Assembly: GCA_965223215.1 (NCBI GenBank)
Contig: CBDCVZ010000010.1
Location: forward strand, 3,100,001-3,164,000
DNA from: JABDMH01 sp965223215
GTDB lineage: Bacteria > Bacteroidota > Bacteroidia > Chitinophagales > Saprospiraceae
Length of the DNA stretch: 64,000 nt
Reading direction: 5' to 3'
Positions 26,607-35,337 of the stretch are shown piece by piece (position 1 is the first letter of the stretch; every line of letters begins with the position of its first letter). The position numbers were made by a program, and so were the translations under genes. The notes below the pieces were generated by a model, which saw nothing but the letters and a program-made list of their open reading frames with translations, ran no database searches and was not told where the DNA came from.

Positions 26607-27059
26607 ATCACTTCCAAATCAAGTGACATATTGACCATAGGATTTTTGGATGTAGAAGTCTTCAACGAATCTGGCGACGAATTGTACACCGAGCTGGAAG
26701 GTTACGTCTATGGCTACTCGGATTATCTTGTGCCAGGGGCCTTTCCTACTTTAGGTGCAGCTGTTAATCTACCCCATCGTGCCAGGATCACAAAGATTGA
26801 GGTAATTTTCAAGGACAATAACCCGGAGGAATGGTTTGGCGTCTATTTTATCTCCCTATCCGATGTATCAGACTCAAAAAGGACGCTCTATCGACAATCT
26901 TCCACCGCTGAATTTGCAGACCCCAATTGGCAAAAATGGTCACAAGATCTCGATGTTCCTGTTGACAATGCAAATCGTTTATATTATGTAGACTTTTCAA
27001 GTTCTGACTGGGGAGAAGAGATATTTCTTCGCCAAGTAAAGATCTATTATGATCATTGA
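26100..27059 (+). CDS. Secreted stalk-type surface protein, paralogue B
   Basis: Start chosen at ATG 26100 by analogy with paralogue A: AAGGAG upstream, signal peptide M-K-T-R-I-L-V-G, cleavage near S-I-S-Q. The first ~170 residues are nearly identical to paralogue A. The C-terminal ~130 residues differ but keep the same outline: a 'TIGFLDVEVFNESGDELY' entry, 'HRARITKIEVIFKDNNPEEWFGVYF', and an end 'LRQVKIYYDH' that parallels A's 'IRHINVYYE'. The tip domains are therefore homologous but strongly diverged, while the stalks are kept alike. Probably a surface protein with a variable binding tip. Confidence 0.75.
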   Translation: MKTRILVGLLLSLGLVSNSISQGISSQLADDQGYFGQFGKTGLNMNYLCIGADRIQTAKNVVVLPGGSIPRPTLRLNPIGGKVTIGGGITDPAGTLTILSHLDNNAARDIHFKNQGNIGSDGSIYVVLDQDNNGDDFFSVKGSEFDDDLFWVGENGRAYLKGDLVVDGKITSKSSDILTIGFLDVEVFNESGDELYTELEGYVYGYSDYLVPGAFPTLGAAVNLPHRARITKIEVIFKDNNPEEWFGVYFISLSDVSDSKRTLYRQSSTAEFADPNWQKWSQDLDVPVDNANRLYYVDFSSSDWGEEIFLRQVKIYYDH

Positions 27060-27104
27060 GTTTTTGTGGAATAGGAAGGATTTACTAGTACTAGTAGGCT
27101 GACC

Positions 27105-27675
27105 CACTAATTCTTGTGGGAAAATTTAATATAATGCGAGGCCATTTTCTCCCTAGCTTTTGCAACGGTGAAAGACCATGATATTCTTGTTTTCTTCTCA
27201 TTGCGTTTATGCTGCCAGGCTAGGAATTCTTTTTCCAGTTTTTCCTTTGTGGCACTACGTCGGTTCAGACATTGATTTGAAAGCGCAGGAAATTCAATTT
27301 CAATCATGTTCAACCAACTTCCATGTTTGGGTGTGTAAACAAACTCAATCTTTTTTCTAAGGGCTGCTTCACGGTCTAGTTCTAAGAATTCATAGAATGA
27401 TCCATATTTATGGGTATTGAGATTATCTAGAACGGTGATCAATTTTTCGAAGTGAATATATCTGATCTCTAGCCCATCCATAAACTCACTAAATTCCTTC
27501 TTGGTTCTTCGATCATGTATTTCGCCATATCTTAGCCCTTGGTCAATATCGTAAGATATTAGAAGACTTGAAGTCCCATTTCTTTTGTTCTCGCATGATC
27601 TACTCCTTTTCTAATTATCTCATGGAGTCGCTTTTCATCCTCTAATGTCAAAATGATCGAATTTAGATAGGACAT
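27105..27675 (-). mobile_element. IS630-family transposase relic, copy 2 (internally deleted)
   Basis: From 27583 down to 27105 the minus strand matches copy 1 (22705-23182) with about ten differences by eye, and keeps the complete C-terminus ('...HYIKFSHKN', stop at 27107). Upstream, ATG 27675 opens a ~34-codon segment 'ILTLEDEKRLHEIIRKGVDHARTK' that matches the N-terminal HTH start of the same transposase family. This segment is in another frame and is joined directly to the C-terminal half, so the middle of the gene (including the first catalytic Asp) is deleted. It is a dead element in the same orientation as copy 1. Confidence 0.82.
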
Positions 27676-27824
27676 AGTTTTCTTTCTTTAATTCAACCAG
27701 AAACATATTAAAATTTTCATAATTCCTTTGAAGTCGGCCTACTTGTGTTTCGCCTGGAAAATATGTGTACATCATTAGCTTGGGATTTTTCATCTGATCA
27801 AAGAAATAAAACCCAGACGGAACC

Positions 27825-29321
27825 CTAGTCTTTCAACCTCAACACTTCTGAGGTCTTGTCCCTAATACGACGACATAAGGCCGGATTTTTTACAAGTGAC
27901 TCGCCAAAAGTCGGAATCATATACTTTAGTTTTTGTTGCCAGGCCTTTGATTGCATGCGTTCAGCAAAGCATTTCATCAATACATCCAGCATAATTGACA
28001 CCGAAGTAGAGGCTCCTGGAGAGGCTCCCAATAGAGCTGCTAGCGTTCGATCTTTACTGCACACGATTTCAGTTCCAAACTTAAGTACCCCTCCCTTGTT
28101 TTTATCTTTTTTTATGATTTGCACCCGTTGACCGGCCATCTCTAAATCCCAATCCTCAAATTTAGCCTCTGGGTAGTATCGCTGCAGCGTGGCAAATCTA
28201 TCTTCCTGACTCTGCGTCACCTGCTTAATCAAGTACTTAGTTAGATCAATGTTTCGCATACCGGCTGACAGTAGAGGCCATACGTTATGAACTTCAATAG
28301 ACAGCGGCAGATCCCAATAAGAGCCGTGTTTGAGGAATTTGGTAGAAAATCCTGCATAGGGTCCGAACAGGAGAGATCTTTTTCCTTCCATCATCCGAGT
28401 GTCTAGGTGTGGTACGGACATGGGTGGAGATCCAACCGCAGCTTTCCCGTAGACCTTAGCATCGTGCCTCGCAATTACTCTCGGATTATTGCAGCGCAAC
28501 CATTGCCCGCTCACCGGAAATCCGCCAAAACCTCTCCCCTCTGGGATACCTGACTGCTCTAAGAGGGACATCGCTCCGCCTCCAGCTCCAATAAAAACAA
28601 AAGAAGCTGAAAACTTTCTTGTCGCTTTCTCCTTTAATTCCCTCACCGTAACCTCCCAGTCCTTTTTGCCATTTGATCTGGTAATTTCACGCACTTCCTG
28701 TCCTAGAAAAATCTGTACGTCACAGACTTCATCCAGATATTGAATCATGCTTCGGGTAACGGCACCAAAATTCACGTCCGTTCCAATAGCCATCCTCGTC
28801 ACAGCAAGGGTTTCTTTTTTATCTCTACCCTCCATCATCAACGGAATCCATTCCTGGATCTGTTGCCGATCTTCCGAATAGACCATTTCTTCGAAAAGTG
28901 CATAGGGATGCAGCGCCTGATACCGCTTCTTCAGAAATTCCACATTTTCCTGACCCAGCACAAAACTCATATGATCAACATCATTGATGAAGGCAAATGG
29001 AGTATTTACTAACTCGTTGCTCTTTAGAAATGACCAGAATTGCTTAGAAACCTCAAAGGAAGATCCGATTTTCAGGGCTTTTTCTATTTCAACATCACCC
29101 TTTTCATTGAGGGGTGTATAATTTAGTTCACAATAGGCAGCATGGCCCGTACCAGCATTATTCCAGGCATCAGAACTTTCAGCACCCACTCTATCAAGTC
29201 TTTCAAAGATGGCTACTTTGAGACCTGGCTCCAGTTCTTTGAGCAGGGTGCCCAGGGTCGCACTCATGATTCCCGCACCAATCAAAATAATATCGAAAGT
29301 ATCCTCTGGCGTCCTTCCCAT
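27825..29321 (-). CDS. mqo: Malate:quinone oxidoreductase
   Basis: This 498-residue FAD enzyme oxidises L-malate to oxaloacetate and passes electrons to the quinone pool at the membrane. The N-terminal dinucleotide motif 'ILIGAGIMSATLGTLL' (~11-26) is followed by 'DAWNNAGTGHAAYCELNYTP', 'FAFINDVDHMSFV', 'FIGAGGGAMSLLEQSGIPEGRGFGGFPVSG' and the C-terminal 'GASPGASTSVSIMLDVL', all diagnostic of Mqo. The length is normal. It stands alone on the minus strand and its 3' end faces the IS630 relic. Confidence 0.95.
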   Translation of the reverse strand: MGRTPEDTFDIILIGAGIMSATLGTLLKELEPGLKVAIFERLDRVGAESSDAWNNAGTGHAAYCELNYTPLNEKGDVEIEKALKIGSSFEVSKQFWSFLKSNELVNTPFAFINDVDHMSFVLGQENVEFLKKRYQALHPYALFEEMVYSEDRQQIQEWIPLMMEGRDKKETLAVTRMAIGTDVNFGAVTRSMIQYLDEVCDVQIFLGQEVREITRSNGKKDWEVTVRELKEKATRKFSASFVFIGAGGGAMSLLEQSGIPEGRGFGGFPVSGQWLRCNNPRVIARHDAKVYGKAAVGSPPMSVPHLDTRMMEGKRSLLFGPYAGFSTKFLKHGSYWDLPLSIEVHNVWPLLSAGMRNIDLTKYLIKQVTQSQEDRFATLQRYYPEAKFEDWDLEMAGQRVQIIKKDKNKGGVLKFGTEIVCSKDRTLAALLGASPGASTSVSIMLDVLMKCFAERMQSKAWQQKLKYMIPTFGESLVKNPALCRRIRDKTSEVLRLKD

Positions 29322-29375
29322 TTATTATAAGTCTTACTTTTCTCCTTTTTCAATTCCGGGCTGCAAATTATTTTC

Positions 29376-30257
29376 CTAGCTTTCTTCCGGCCGTTCTGGT
29401 ATTCGCCCAATTTTTCGATAGCGCTCACGAACCTGCCAAGCCTGCCCTTTGGCAATTTCAAAACCAGCCTTACCATCTAAAAATCCCATTCTCAAGAAAT
29501 AGGCTGTGAGGAATTTAATGGGCGGTTTAATATAGTGATGAAAAAACCATGGTTTGAATCCACGTTCTTTCAGGCCCTGAGCCTGGATCTGGCTAAATTT
29601 TTCTTGTTGTTGATAAAATTCATCTAAGGTTGAGACTGTGAAATGTAATAGGTCTCCCTTGAGGCGATGCAAAACAGCTTGAGGGGCGAGGATGACCTTG
29701 TCGTGTGGATTGATGCCTCCCCACCTTCCCATTCGACGATCCCAAAGTCTTGTCTTTCGATCAGGATACCAAAGCCCATGTCTTATCCATTGACCACAAA
29801 AATTATTGAGACGATTAAATTGATAAGCATCACCTATCCAATTGTTCTTGAGTGTAGCTATTTCCACCCGCAATGCTTCAGATAGTACTTCGTCGGCGTC
29901 AAGTGATAAAACGATATCATGCTGGGCTTGATCTAATGCATAATTTTTTTGTTGAATATGACCCGCAAAACTATTTTGAAAAAATGTGACTCCAAATGTC
30001 CGACAAATCGCTTCCGTGTCATCTTTTGAATAAGAATCTACCACCACAATTTCATCGGCAATGTCTTGTAATGACTTCAGGCAACGAGCTATGTTTTTTT
30101 CTTCGTTGTAGGTAATGACGGTGGCTGTAATTTTTTTGTTGATGTAATATGTTTTAAAGGAGTTTAGTCGATCGAAACGATCTACTATTGATGCTTCTTG
30201 GTTCCATTTCACAGTTCGGTATCGATTTTTTACAATTCGCAAATCCGCCGCCTTCAT
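29376..30257 (-). CDS. Family 2 glycosyltransferase (WaaE/KdtX-like)
   Basis: The GT-A fold starts at residue ~42 with 'ITATVITYNEEKNIARCLKSL'. Then come 'DEIVVVDSYSKDDT', the metal-binding D-x-D in 'SLDADEVLSE', 'KTRLWDRRMGRWGGINPHDKVIL', and a C-terminal 'KFLTAYFLRMGFLDGKAGFEIA' as in LPS-core glucosyltransferases of the WaaE group. The protein acts at the cytosolic face of the inner membrane on envelope glycans. The first ~40 residues are not family-like and are encoded inside the decayed sulfatase upstream. No later ATG exists before the core, so the true start may be a non-ATG codon near 30140 or the gene may have lost its original start. Confidence 0.82.
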   Translation of the reverse strand: MKAADLRIVKNRYRTVKWNQEASIVDRFDRLNSFKTYYINKKITATVITYNEEKNIARCLKSLQDIADEIVVVDSYSKDDTEAICRTFGVTFFQNSFAGHIQQKNYALDQAQHDIVLSLDADEVLSEALRVEIATLKNNWIGDAYQFNRLNNFCGQWIRHGLWYPDRKTRLWDRRMGRWGGINPHDKVILAPQAVLHRLKGDLLHFTVSTLDEFYQQQEKFSQIQAQGLKERGFKPWFFHHYIKPPIKFLTAYFLRMGFLDGKAGFEIAKGQAWQVRERYRKIGRIPERPEES

Positions 30258-31050
30258 CCATCACCAGCCACAGACCATCATCACTCGCAAAAAACATCAG
30301 GGTATAATCGGTGATGCCTTCGCACCGCAATGTCTGGCGAATTTGACACAAATAGCAATCTAATTCCACAACCTCACTGTAAAGTCCATTCGTACTTATT
30401 CCGTCAAAATATTTCGATGTAAATCGTGGAATATGGGGCATGAAATGGAAGAATGGTTTTGATGTCTCCTTCTTAACGAAGTGGATGGCTCGCGCTCTAT
30501 AGCGCTTGATAAGATGTTGATCCACATTCTTCGCCATCATTTCATGGCCCTTGGGCAAAATAAGTGACGGGGCATAGCGTGCTGCTGGCCATTGAGATTC
30601 CGGACTGGTCAACATATCATGGGAATAAGGGCCGCCAAACCTATCTAAGCCATGGTGAGTTGGCAGAAATTCGTCTCGCTGGCCCAGGGGCCATTTTCCA
30701 ACCATTCCCGTTCGATATCCCTGCTCCCTTAATGCCTCTGCCATCGTGATCTTGTCAACCAGCCATGCGCCGCTCGAAAAGGGAATGAGCACGCTTGTTT
30801 CGTTGTGGCACATCCTCGATCGGATGGATGGTCTGCCAGTGATTAAAACTGATTGCCCAGGTGTGCACACTGAAGCTCGTGAATACAATTGGGTCAAATT
30901 CAGCCGCTCTCGCGCCATTTGGTCAAGGTTGGGTCGGTCTGCATACCCGAGGTCGACACAAAAGATGATGATGTTGGGTTGAGAATAGACAAAACGGAAT
31001 GCGTGCAGAAAAAACAACCAGATCGTGATGGTCAAGATTCGAAGGCGCAT
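30154..31050 (-). pseudogene. Decayed sulfatase (catalytic residues lost, C-terminally truncated)
   Basis: The 298-codon frame has a signal peptide (to V-Y-S-Q) and is recognisably a family S1 sulfatase, but it is degenerate throughout. The metal-binding 'DDLGYGD' region is 'VDLGYAD' with about a dozen residues missing after it. The formylglycine motif C-x-P-S-R is C62-T-P-G-Q66 with its Arg lost. 'GKWHLG' is 'GKWPLG' (Pro121), and 'SDNGPW' is 'SDDGLW', after which homology ends, ~150-200 residues short of family length. Its 3' end overlaps the glycosyltransferase frame. A translated pseudo-enzyme cannot be excluded, but a decaying gene is more likely. Confidence 0.75.
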
Positions 31051-31105
31051 GTCAGACTGGATCTAATTCAGCGACAATTTACTGAAATGATCCTTGACCT
31101 AGTGC

Positions 31106-31285
31106 TTAATCATCTCCTAGCCAGACCACGTCTTTTTCAAGGAGCACCAAATGCACAAAATACTCTTCCGTGTAGATGTGATTAAACAGCAACTCTTCAC
31201 GCAGAATTTCGAAATGTGCTTCGTTTTGAGCCTCTTCAGAGATCCATTGGATCGCCTCCAGATGTGTTTTAAAATACTTTTTCAT
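31106..31285 (-). CDS. Small hypothetical protein (59 aa), micro-paralogue 1
   Basis: The ATG at 31285-31283 is preceded by AAAAGG. The protein begins 'MKKYFKTHLEAIQWISEEAQ', contains 'HFEILREELLFNHIYTEEYF' and ends 'VWLGDD'. It aligns along almost its whole length with the next small gene (31347-31508): M-K-K-x-F-K-T at the start, W-I, H-x-E-x-L, E-L, N-H-x-Y-T, Y-F-x-H. Because two adjacent frames preserve the same amino-acid pattern, I believe both are real genes. No family is recognised. The protein is acidic and predicted mainly helical. Confidence 0.6.
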   Translation of the reverse strand: MKKYFKTHLEAIQWISEEAQNEAHFEILREELLFNHIYTEEYFVHLVLLEKDVVWLGDD

Positions 31286-31346
31286 GATCCTTTTATTACG
31301 TTATTAACTCTAAAATTACGGTTGATTCGTGGTCGATGGGATATCG

Positions 31347-31508
31347 CTAAATTTGATAGTCGGGGATGATGGTATGAATGAAATAGTGACCGGTATACCG
31401 GTGATTTGAGGTCAGTTCGTGGGAGAGGAGTTCTAAATGAACTTGTGAGATGGCATGTAAGGCGATCCAGGTTAAGCCTTCTTTCAGGGTTTTGAATTCT
31501 TTTTTCAT
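31347..31508 (-). CDS. Small hypothetical protein (53 aa), micro-paralogue 2
   Basis: Start taken at the internal ATG (31508), giving 'MKKEFKTLKEGLTWIALHAI' and later 'HLELLSHELTSNHRYTGHYF', because this lines up with the start of the neighbouring paralogue. An upstream ATG at 31538 would add ten residues outside the shared pattern. The two genes are 61 bases apart on the same strand and probably arose by tandem duplication. This copy is His-rich (six His in 53 residues). Function unknown. Confidence 0.6.
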   Translation of the reverse strand: MKKEFKTLKEGLTWIALHAISQVHLELLSHELTSNHRYTGHYFIHTIIPDYQI

Positions 31509-31845
31509 GGTCCGAAGTTTTAAGCGTGCTCTATTCAAAGCGAAGCTGGAATCTAGCCAAATCCACCTTCGAAGATGGGAGAACCATGAAGGACGAGGTC
31601 AGATTCACCAACCATAGAATTTTACCGAATTAAATTCTAACCATTGATACTCTGACCATATGATGTGATGTAAATCAATTAGTGTGCCATTTAATCATCT
31701 GACGTGTTCGATCAGGCTGGGCATGTTCGGATCAAGACTCATTTTGTTGTTCGTTTGCATCCGTGCACGCTACATCAGTTCAAATAGCTGCAACCTATGA
31801 GCCCTTGTTCCGTCTATACTAGCAAGAATCCAAAAAAAAGTCCTG
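31509..31845. other. Intergenic stretch, divergent promoters expected
   Basis: These 337 bases lie between the minus-strand micro-ORF pair and the plus-strand FtsX permease. No recognisable gene, repeat or RNA structure is seen. The promoters of both flanking units must lie here, but no clear TTTG/TAnnTTTG pair was found. Confidence 0.4.
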
Positions 31846-34308
31846 ATGTTGCGCAACTATCTAAAAATTGCCTTTCGCAATTTGCTCAAGCAAAAGCTCT
31901 TTACTTTTACAAATATCCTTGGTCTGTCTATCGGCGTGCTCTGTTGTTTGCTCATTCTACTGTACGTCAATCATGAGCTGAGTTTTGAAAAATGGAATCC
32001 AAATGCGGATCGAATCGTCCGGCCCTATGCGGATATAAATTTTGGGGGAACAACCATGACGATGGCTGTTACCGGAGCCATCGTCGCCGAGGATGCGGCG
32101 CAAGCCATCCCAGATATCGTGGGGTGGTGTCGAATGCGTGATTATGGCTCCTATCTCCTTGCCGTGGAAGGGAGAGCCATGCAAAAAATGCTGGTTGAAG
32201 AAGCGCTCACGGTTGATAGCACTTTTTTTCAGTTATTTCCCCTATCGATGATTGAGGGTAATACGCAGCACTGTCTGGTTAATCCTCGCCAACTTGTGAT
32301 CTCAGAGACTTTGTCAAATCGACTCTTCCCATCGCCTGCGCAAGCCATCGGACAATCGATAAAATTGGATAATCAGGAGGATGCCTGGGAAATCACAGGA
32401 GTATATGAGGATGTACCACTCACGACTCATTTCAGAGCTGACATGCTGCTGTCGATGAATGGAAATCAGGAAGTGCAAAACGCACCTCCTTTCTGGGCCT
32501 CCAACAATAATTTTCATACTTACCTACTGCTTGGCGAAGGCACTTCGTTTGAGTCGTTTCAGGAAAAATTTCGGAAACTTTCTCGTGAAAAACTGGAGGT
32601 CACCAGTAGTACTTTACTTGGGATGTCGCTGTCTGAATTTGAAGCCACCGGGCAGTATGCCCATTATCTCGTCCAACCGCTCAAAGACATTCACTTGTAT
32701 TCAGATTTGCAAGTCGAGCTACAACCCAACGGTGACATTAAATATGTATGGATCTTTTTATCGATTGCCTTGTTTGTGCTCGTTATCGCCTGCATCAATT
32801 TTATGAACTTGACGACGGCAAAATCCGCCCAGCGTAGCAAGGAGATTGGCGTGCGAAAGGTCATGGGAAGCATCAGGAAGCAATTGATTGCACAGTTTCT
32901 GTGCGAAGCTGTTTTTATTGCTGCCTTTGCAGTGGTGGTGGCTCTGCTGGCCAGTATTTTTCTGTTGCCCGCATACAACAAGCTTACGGACATCGATCTA
33001 AGCATACCGTGGTCCAGTCCCTTTTTCTGGATTTCTATCGTGGGTGGCACCCTCATCGTTGGCTTGCTGGCAGGTAGTTATCCCGCCTTTTTTCTCTCTG
33101 CCTTTAAGCCCATTACCGCGTTGCGCACATCAATAGGGAAGAAAAACAGTCGTGATCAGCTCCTGAGAAATGGCCTGGTTGTATTTCAGTTTTTTATCGC
33201 AACGGCTCTGATCATTGGAACCTTTCTGATCTACCAGCAACTAAATTACATGCAGGATAAAAAGGTCGGCTTTCAGAAGGATCAGATCATTGTTGTGGAA
33301 GATGCGTATACCCTGCGAAACAACATTGAGTCCTTTAAGCAGCGTATACTACAAGATCCGGCTGTAGAAGCAGCCACCGTTTCTTCCTACCTACCCATTC
33401 CTTCAGCAAGAAGCAATTCCACCTACTCACAAGCCAGGGAATTTAGAGAAGATCTGGCCATTAATATGGACAATTGGTATGTAGACCATGACTATGCTGA
33501 AACCTTCCAACTAAATATTAAGGAAGGGAGGTTCTTTGACCGAGCATTTGGTGGAGATAGTACAGCCGTCGTTCTCAATGAAGCGGCCATCAATGTCTTG
33601 GGCTATGAAAATCCAGTAGGAAAAAAAATCTACGGCCTGCCGGATAATTTGCAAGGTGCACCACAACCTGACGACTTTATTGAGTATACCATTATCGGGG
33701 TGGTGGAAGACTTTCATTTCGAAAGTATGCGCCAAACCATCGAAGGACTGGGATTCTTCCTAGGCCGATCGACTGGATCCATTTCGTTGCGGTATCAAGG
33801 GGGGAAGACCGAGCAAGTACTTACTATGTTGGAACAAACGTGGAACGGCATGTCTCCGAATCAGCCCTTTGCCTACAAATTTGTAGACGAGTCATTCGCA
33901 AAAATCTATGAGGCCGAACAGAGGATTGGTAAAATAACCATGCTTTTTTCCGTGCTGGCCATTCTGGTCTCCTGCCTGGGCCTATTTGGTCTTTCAACTT
34001 TCGTCGTAGAACAACGAAGCAAAGAAATTGGCATCAGAAAAGTGCTTGGTGCCAGCATCACAAATATTGTTGCCCTACTGTCTAGTCAATTTATTTGGCT
34101 GGTTGCTCTAGGCGTTTTGCTTGCCATCCCAATTACTTGGTATGGATTGTCAAGTTGGTTAGATAATTTTGCTTATCGCGTGAATCTTAAGTGGTCAATT
34201 TTTGCATTTGCGGCGCTCCTCTCCCTGATCATTGCGCTCATCACCGTGAGTTTTAAGAGTTTTCAAGCTGCCATCAGCAATCCCATGAATGCGCTACGAA
34301 ATGATTGA
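31846..34308 (+). CDS. FtsX/MacB-type ABC transporter permease (Bacteroidota long form)
   Basis: The 820-residue protein opens with the standard 'MLRNYLKIAFRNLLKQKLFTFTNILGLSIGV' cytosolic/first-helix region. A large periplasmic MacB-like domain (~45-285) is followed by three helices with the FtsX core ('INFMNLTTAKSAQRSKEIGVRKVMGS'). A second periplasmic domain (~450-680) and a second FtsX core ('EQRSKEIGIRKVLGASITNIVALLS') complete the duplicated layout of eight membrane segments. Such permeases pair with a MacB-type ATPase encoded elsewhere and drive mechanotransmission or export of peptides or lipoproteins. No ATPase is adjacent. Confidence 0.92.
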   Translation: MLRNYLKIAFRNLLKQKLFTFTNILGLSIGVLCCLLILLYVNHELSFEKWNPNADRIVRPYADINFGGTTMTMAVTGAIVAEDAAQAIPDIVGWCRMRDYGSYLLAVEGRAMQKMLVEEALTVDSTFFQLFPLSMIEGNTQHCLVNPRQLVISETLSNRLFPSPAQAIGQSIKLDNQEDAWEITGVYEDVPLTTHFRADMLLSMNGNQEVQNAPPFWASNNNFHTYLLLGEGTSFESFQEKFRKLSREKLEVTSSTLLGMSLSEFEATGQYAHYLVQPLKDIHLYSDLQVELQPNGDIKYVWIFLSIALFVLVIACINFMNLTTAKSAQRSKEIGVRKVMGSIRKQLIAQFLCEAVFIAAFAVVVALLASIFLLPAYNKLTDIDLSIPWSSPFFWISIVGGTLIVGLLAGSYPAFFLSAFKPITALRTSIGKKNSRDQLLRNGLVVFQFFIATALIIGTFLIYQQLNYMQDKKVGFQKDQIIVVEDAYTLRNNIESFKQRILQDPAVEAATVSSYLPIPSARSNSTYSQAREFREDLAINMDNWYVDHDYAETFQLNIKEGRFFDRAFGGDSTAVVLNEAAINVLGYENPVGKKIYGLPDNLQGAPQPDDFIEYTIIGVVEDFHFESMRQTIEGLGFFLGRSTGSISLRYQGGKTEQVLTMLEQTWNGMSPNQPFAYKFVDESFAKIYEAEQRIGKITMLFSVLAILVSCLGLFGLSTFVVEQRSKEIGIRKVLGASITNIVALLSSQFIWLVALGVLLAIPITWYGLSSWLDNFAYRVNLKWSIFAFAALLSLIIALITVSFKSFQAAISNPMNALRND

Positions 34309-34359
34309 TCTGAGCGAGGTAATCAGACCCTGAAATCAAAAAAGATCCACGACGAATGG

Positions 34360-34647
34360 CTAAGCCAATTCTTGCGTCTCTCCCAGAAGCTTTTTCGTGG
34401 CTTTTCTAAATTCCCGCCAGTTGAACTTTCGATCTTGGTCGGAATCAAGTTCATCCAATAGTTTTCTAGCCACAACACCGGAGAGAAATCGGTTTACATC
34501 AGCATCTGAAATAAGATTTTTCAGTTCGGAAGCTGTCATTTGACCGTCTCCATTCTTATCAAAAAATCTAAATGCCTCCTCCGGACTCTCAAATTTTTGA
34601 GTAATGAGAATCTTTAGTTTGTTGAGAATTTGCTTTTTACTTGCCAT
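34360..34647 (-). CDS. Small EF-hand calcium-binding protein
   Basis: The 95-residue soluble protein has no signal peptide. EF-hand 1 is a canonical 12-residue loop, D30-K-N-G-D-G-Q-M-T-A-S-E41. EF-hand 2, D68-S-D-Q-D-R-K-F-N-W-R-E79, keeps the ligands at positions 1, 3, 5 and 12 but has Arg at the usual Gly position 6, so it may bind calcium more weakly. It probably acts as a cytosolic calcium sensor or buffer. It is a single gene convergent with the FtsX permease. Confidence 0.85.
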   Translation of the reverse strand: MASKKQILNKLKILITQKFESPEEAFRFFDKNGDGQMTASELKNLISDADVNRFLSGVVARKLLDELDSDQDRKFNWREFRKATKKLLGETQELA

Positions 34648-34793
34648 ATGTTTCCAAATTTTGTGGCGAAGATACAGATAGAATTGATAGAAAAAGTAAT
34701 CACCGGATCTCCTGGGTAATTAATATGCTTGATGTGTGCAGAATTGTTTTGGTTTGGTAATTGACCGGTCCTCAACCGGTAGTGATCATAAGT

Positions 34794-35267
34794 CTATTTG
34801 ACTTCTAACCAATGGCAGTTAATCCATTGCAGCAAGATCTCCGATATCCTAGAAGGCTTAATGCGAGGCTGATTCCTGCTTTTGACCGTAGCTGGCCATA
34901 AATAGACAACCAATGACCATGAACTGAGATAGAGCACATCCTCATGACCTGCCCCATGAATTAATCGCGTCCCCAAAGCTCCGAGCATGACTAGACAATG
35001 AATAATTGCTCCGATGGGACGCACCCTGGGTACCACTAATTTGACACCACCCGCGGTTTCGAGAAAACCGACCAAAATTCGAAACCAGATGGGGAAGCCC
35101 CAACCTTCAAATAGTTCTGACCAAAATCCATCGGGATCGAACTTTCGAATTCCGTTTTTTATCAATTGATAGGCGAAGTACGCACTCATGAGCCAAAGCA
35201 GGTACGGCTGCAGTTTTAAATAAGGTGCTCCTCCATTTTGATAAGAATTGACTTTCCATAGGTCCAA
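34794..35267 (-). CDS. DoxX-like membrane protein
   Basis: The 157-residue protein has about four hydrophobic segments (near 22-38, 60-80, 85-105, 112-126). The DoxX-family pattern is visible: 'RKFDPDGFWSELFEGWGFPIWFRILVGFLETAGGVKLVVPRVRPIGAI'. DoxX-like proteins are small inner-membrane proteins, some associated with thiosulfate/quinone or redox functions, but most are unassigned. It is a lone gene; it lies downstream of the broken LytTR gene on the same strand. The last ~30 residues are polar and of unknown role. Confidence 0.75.
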   Translation of the reverse strand: MDLWKVNSYQNGGAPYLKLQPYLLWLMSAYFAYQLIKNGIRKFDPDGFWSELFEGWGFPIWFRILVGFLETAGGVKLVVPRVRPIGAIIHCLVMLGALGTRLIHGAGHEDVLYLSSWSLVVYLWPATVKSRNQPRIKPSRISEILLQWINCHWLEVK

Positions 35268-35337
35268 GCTTTACCGCAAACTAAACGTAAAATGGGGGTG
35301 ATTTTCTAATTATGTGATGAATAACAGGTATTCTGTG

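Noticed and set aside
22705..27675. A composite transposon bounded by functional IS630 copies
   Set aside because: Both transposase copies are truncated or frameshifted, and no matching outer inverted repeats or TA duplications could be identified by eye.
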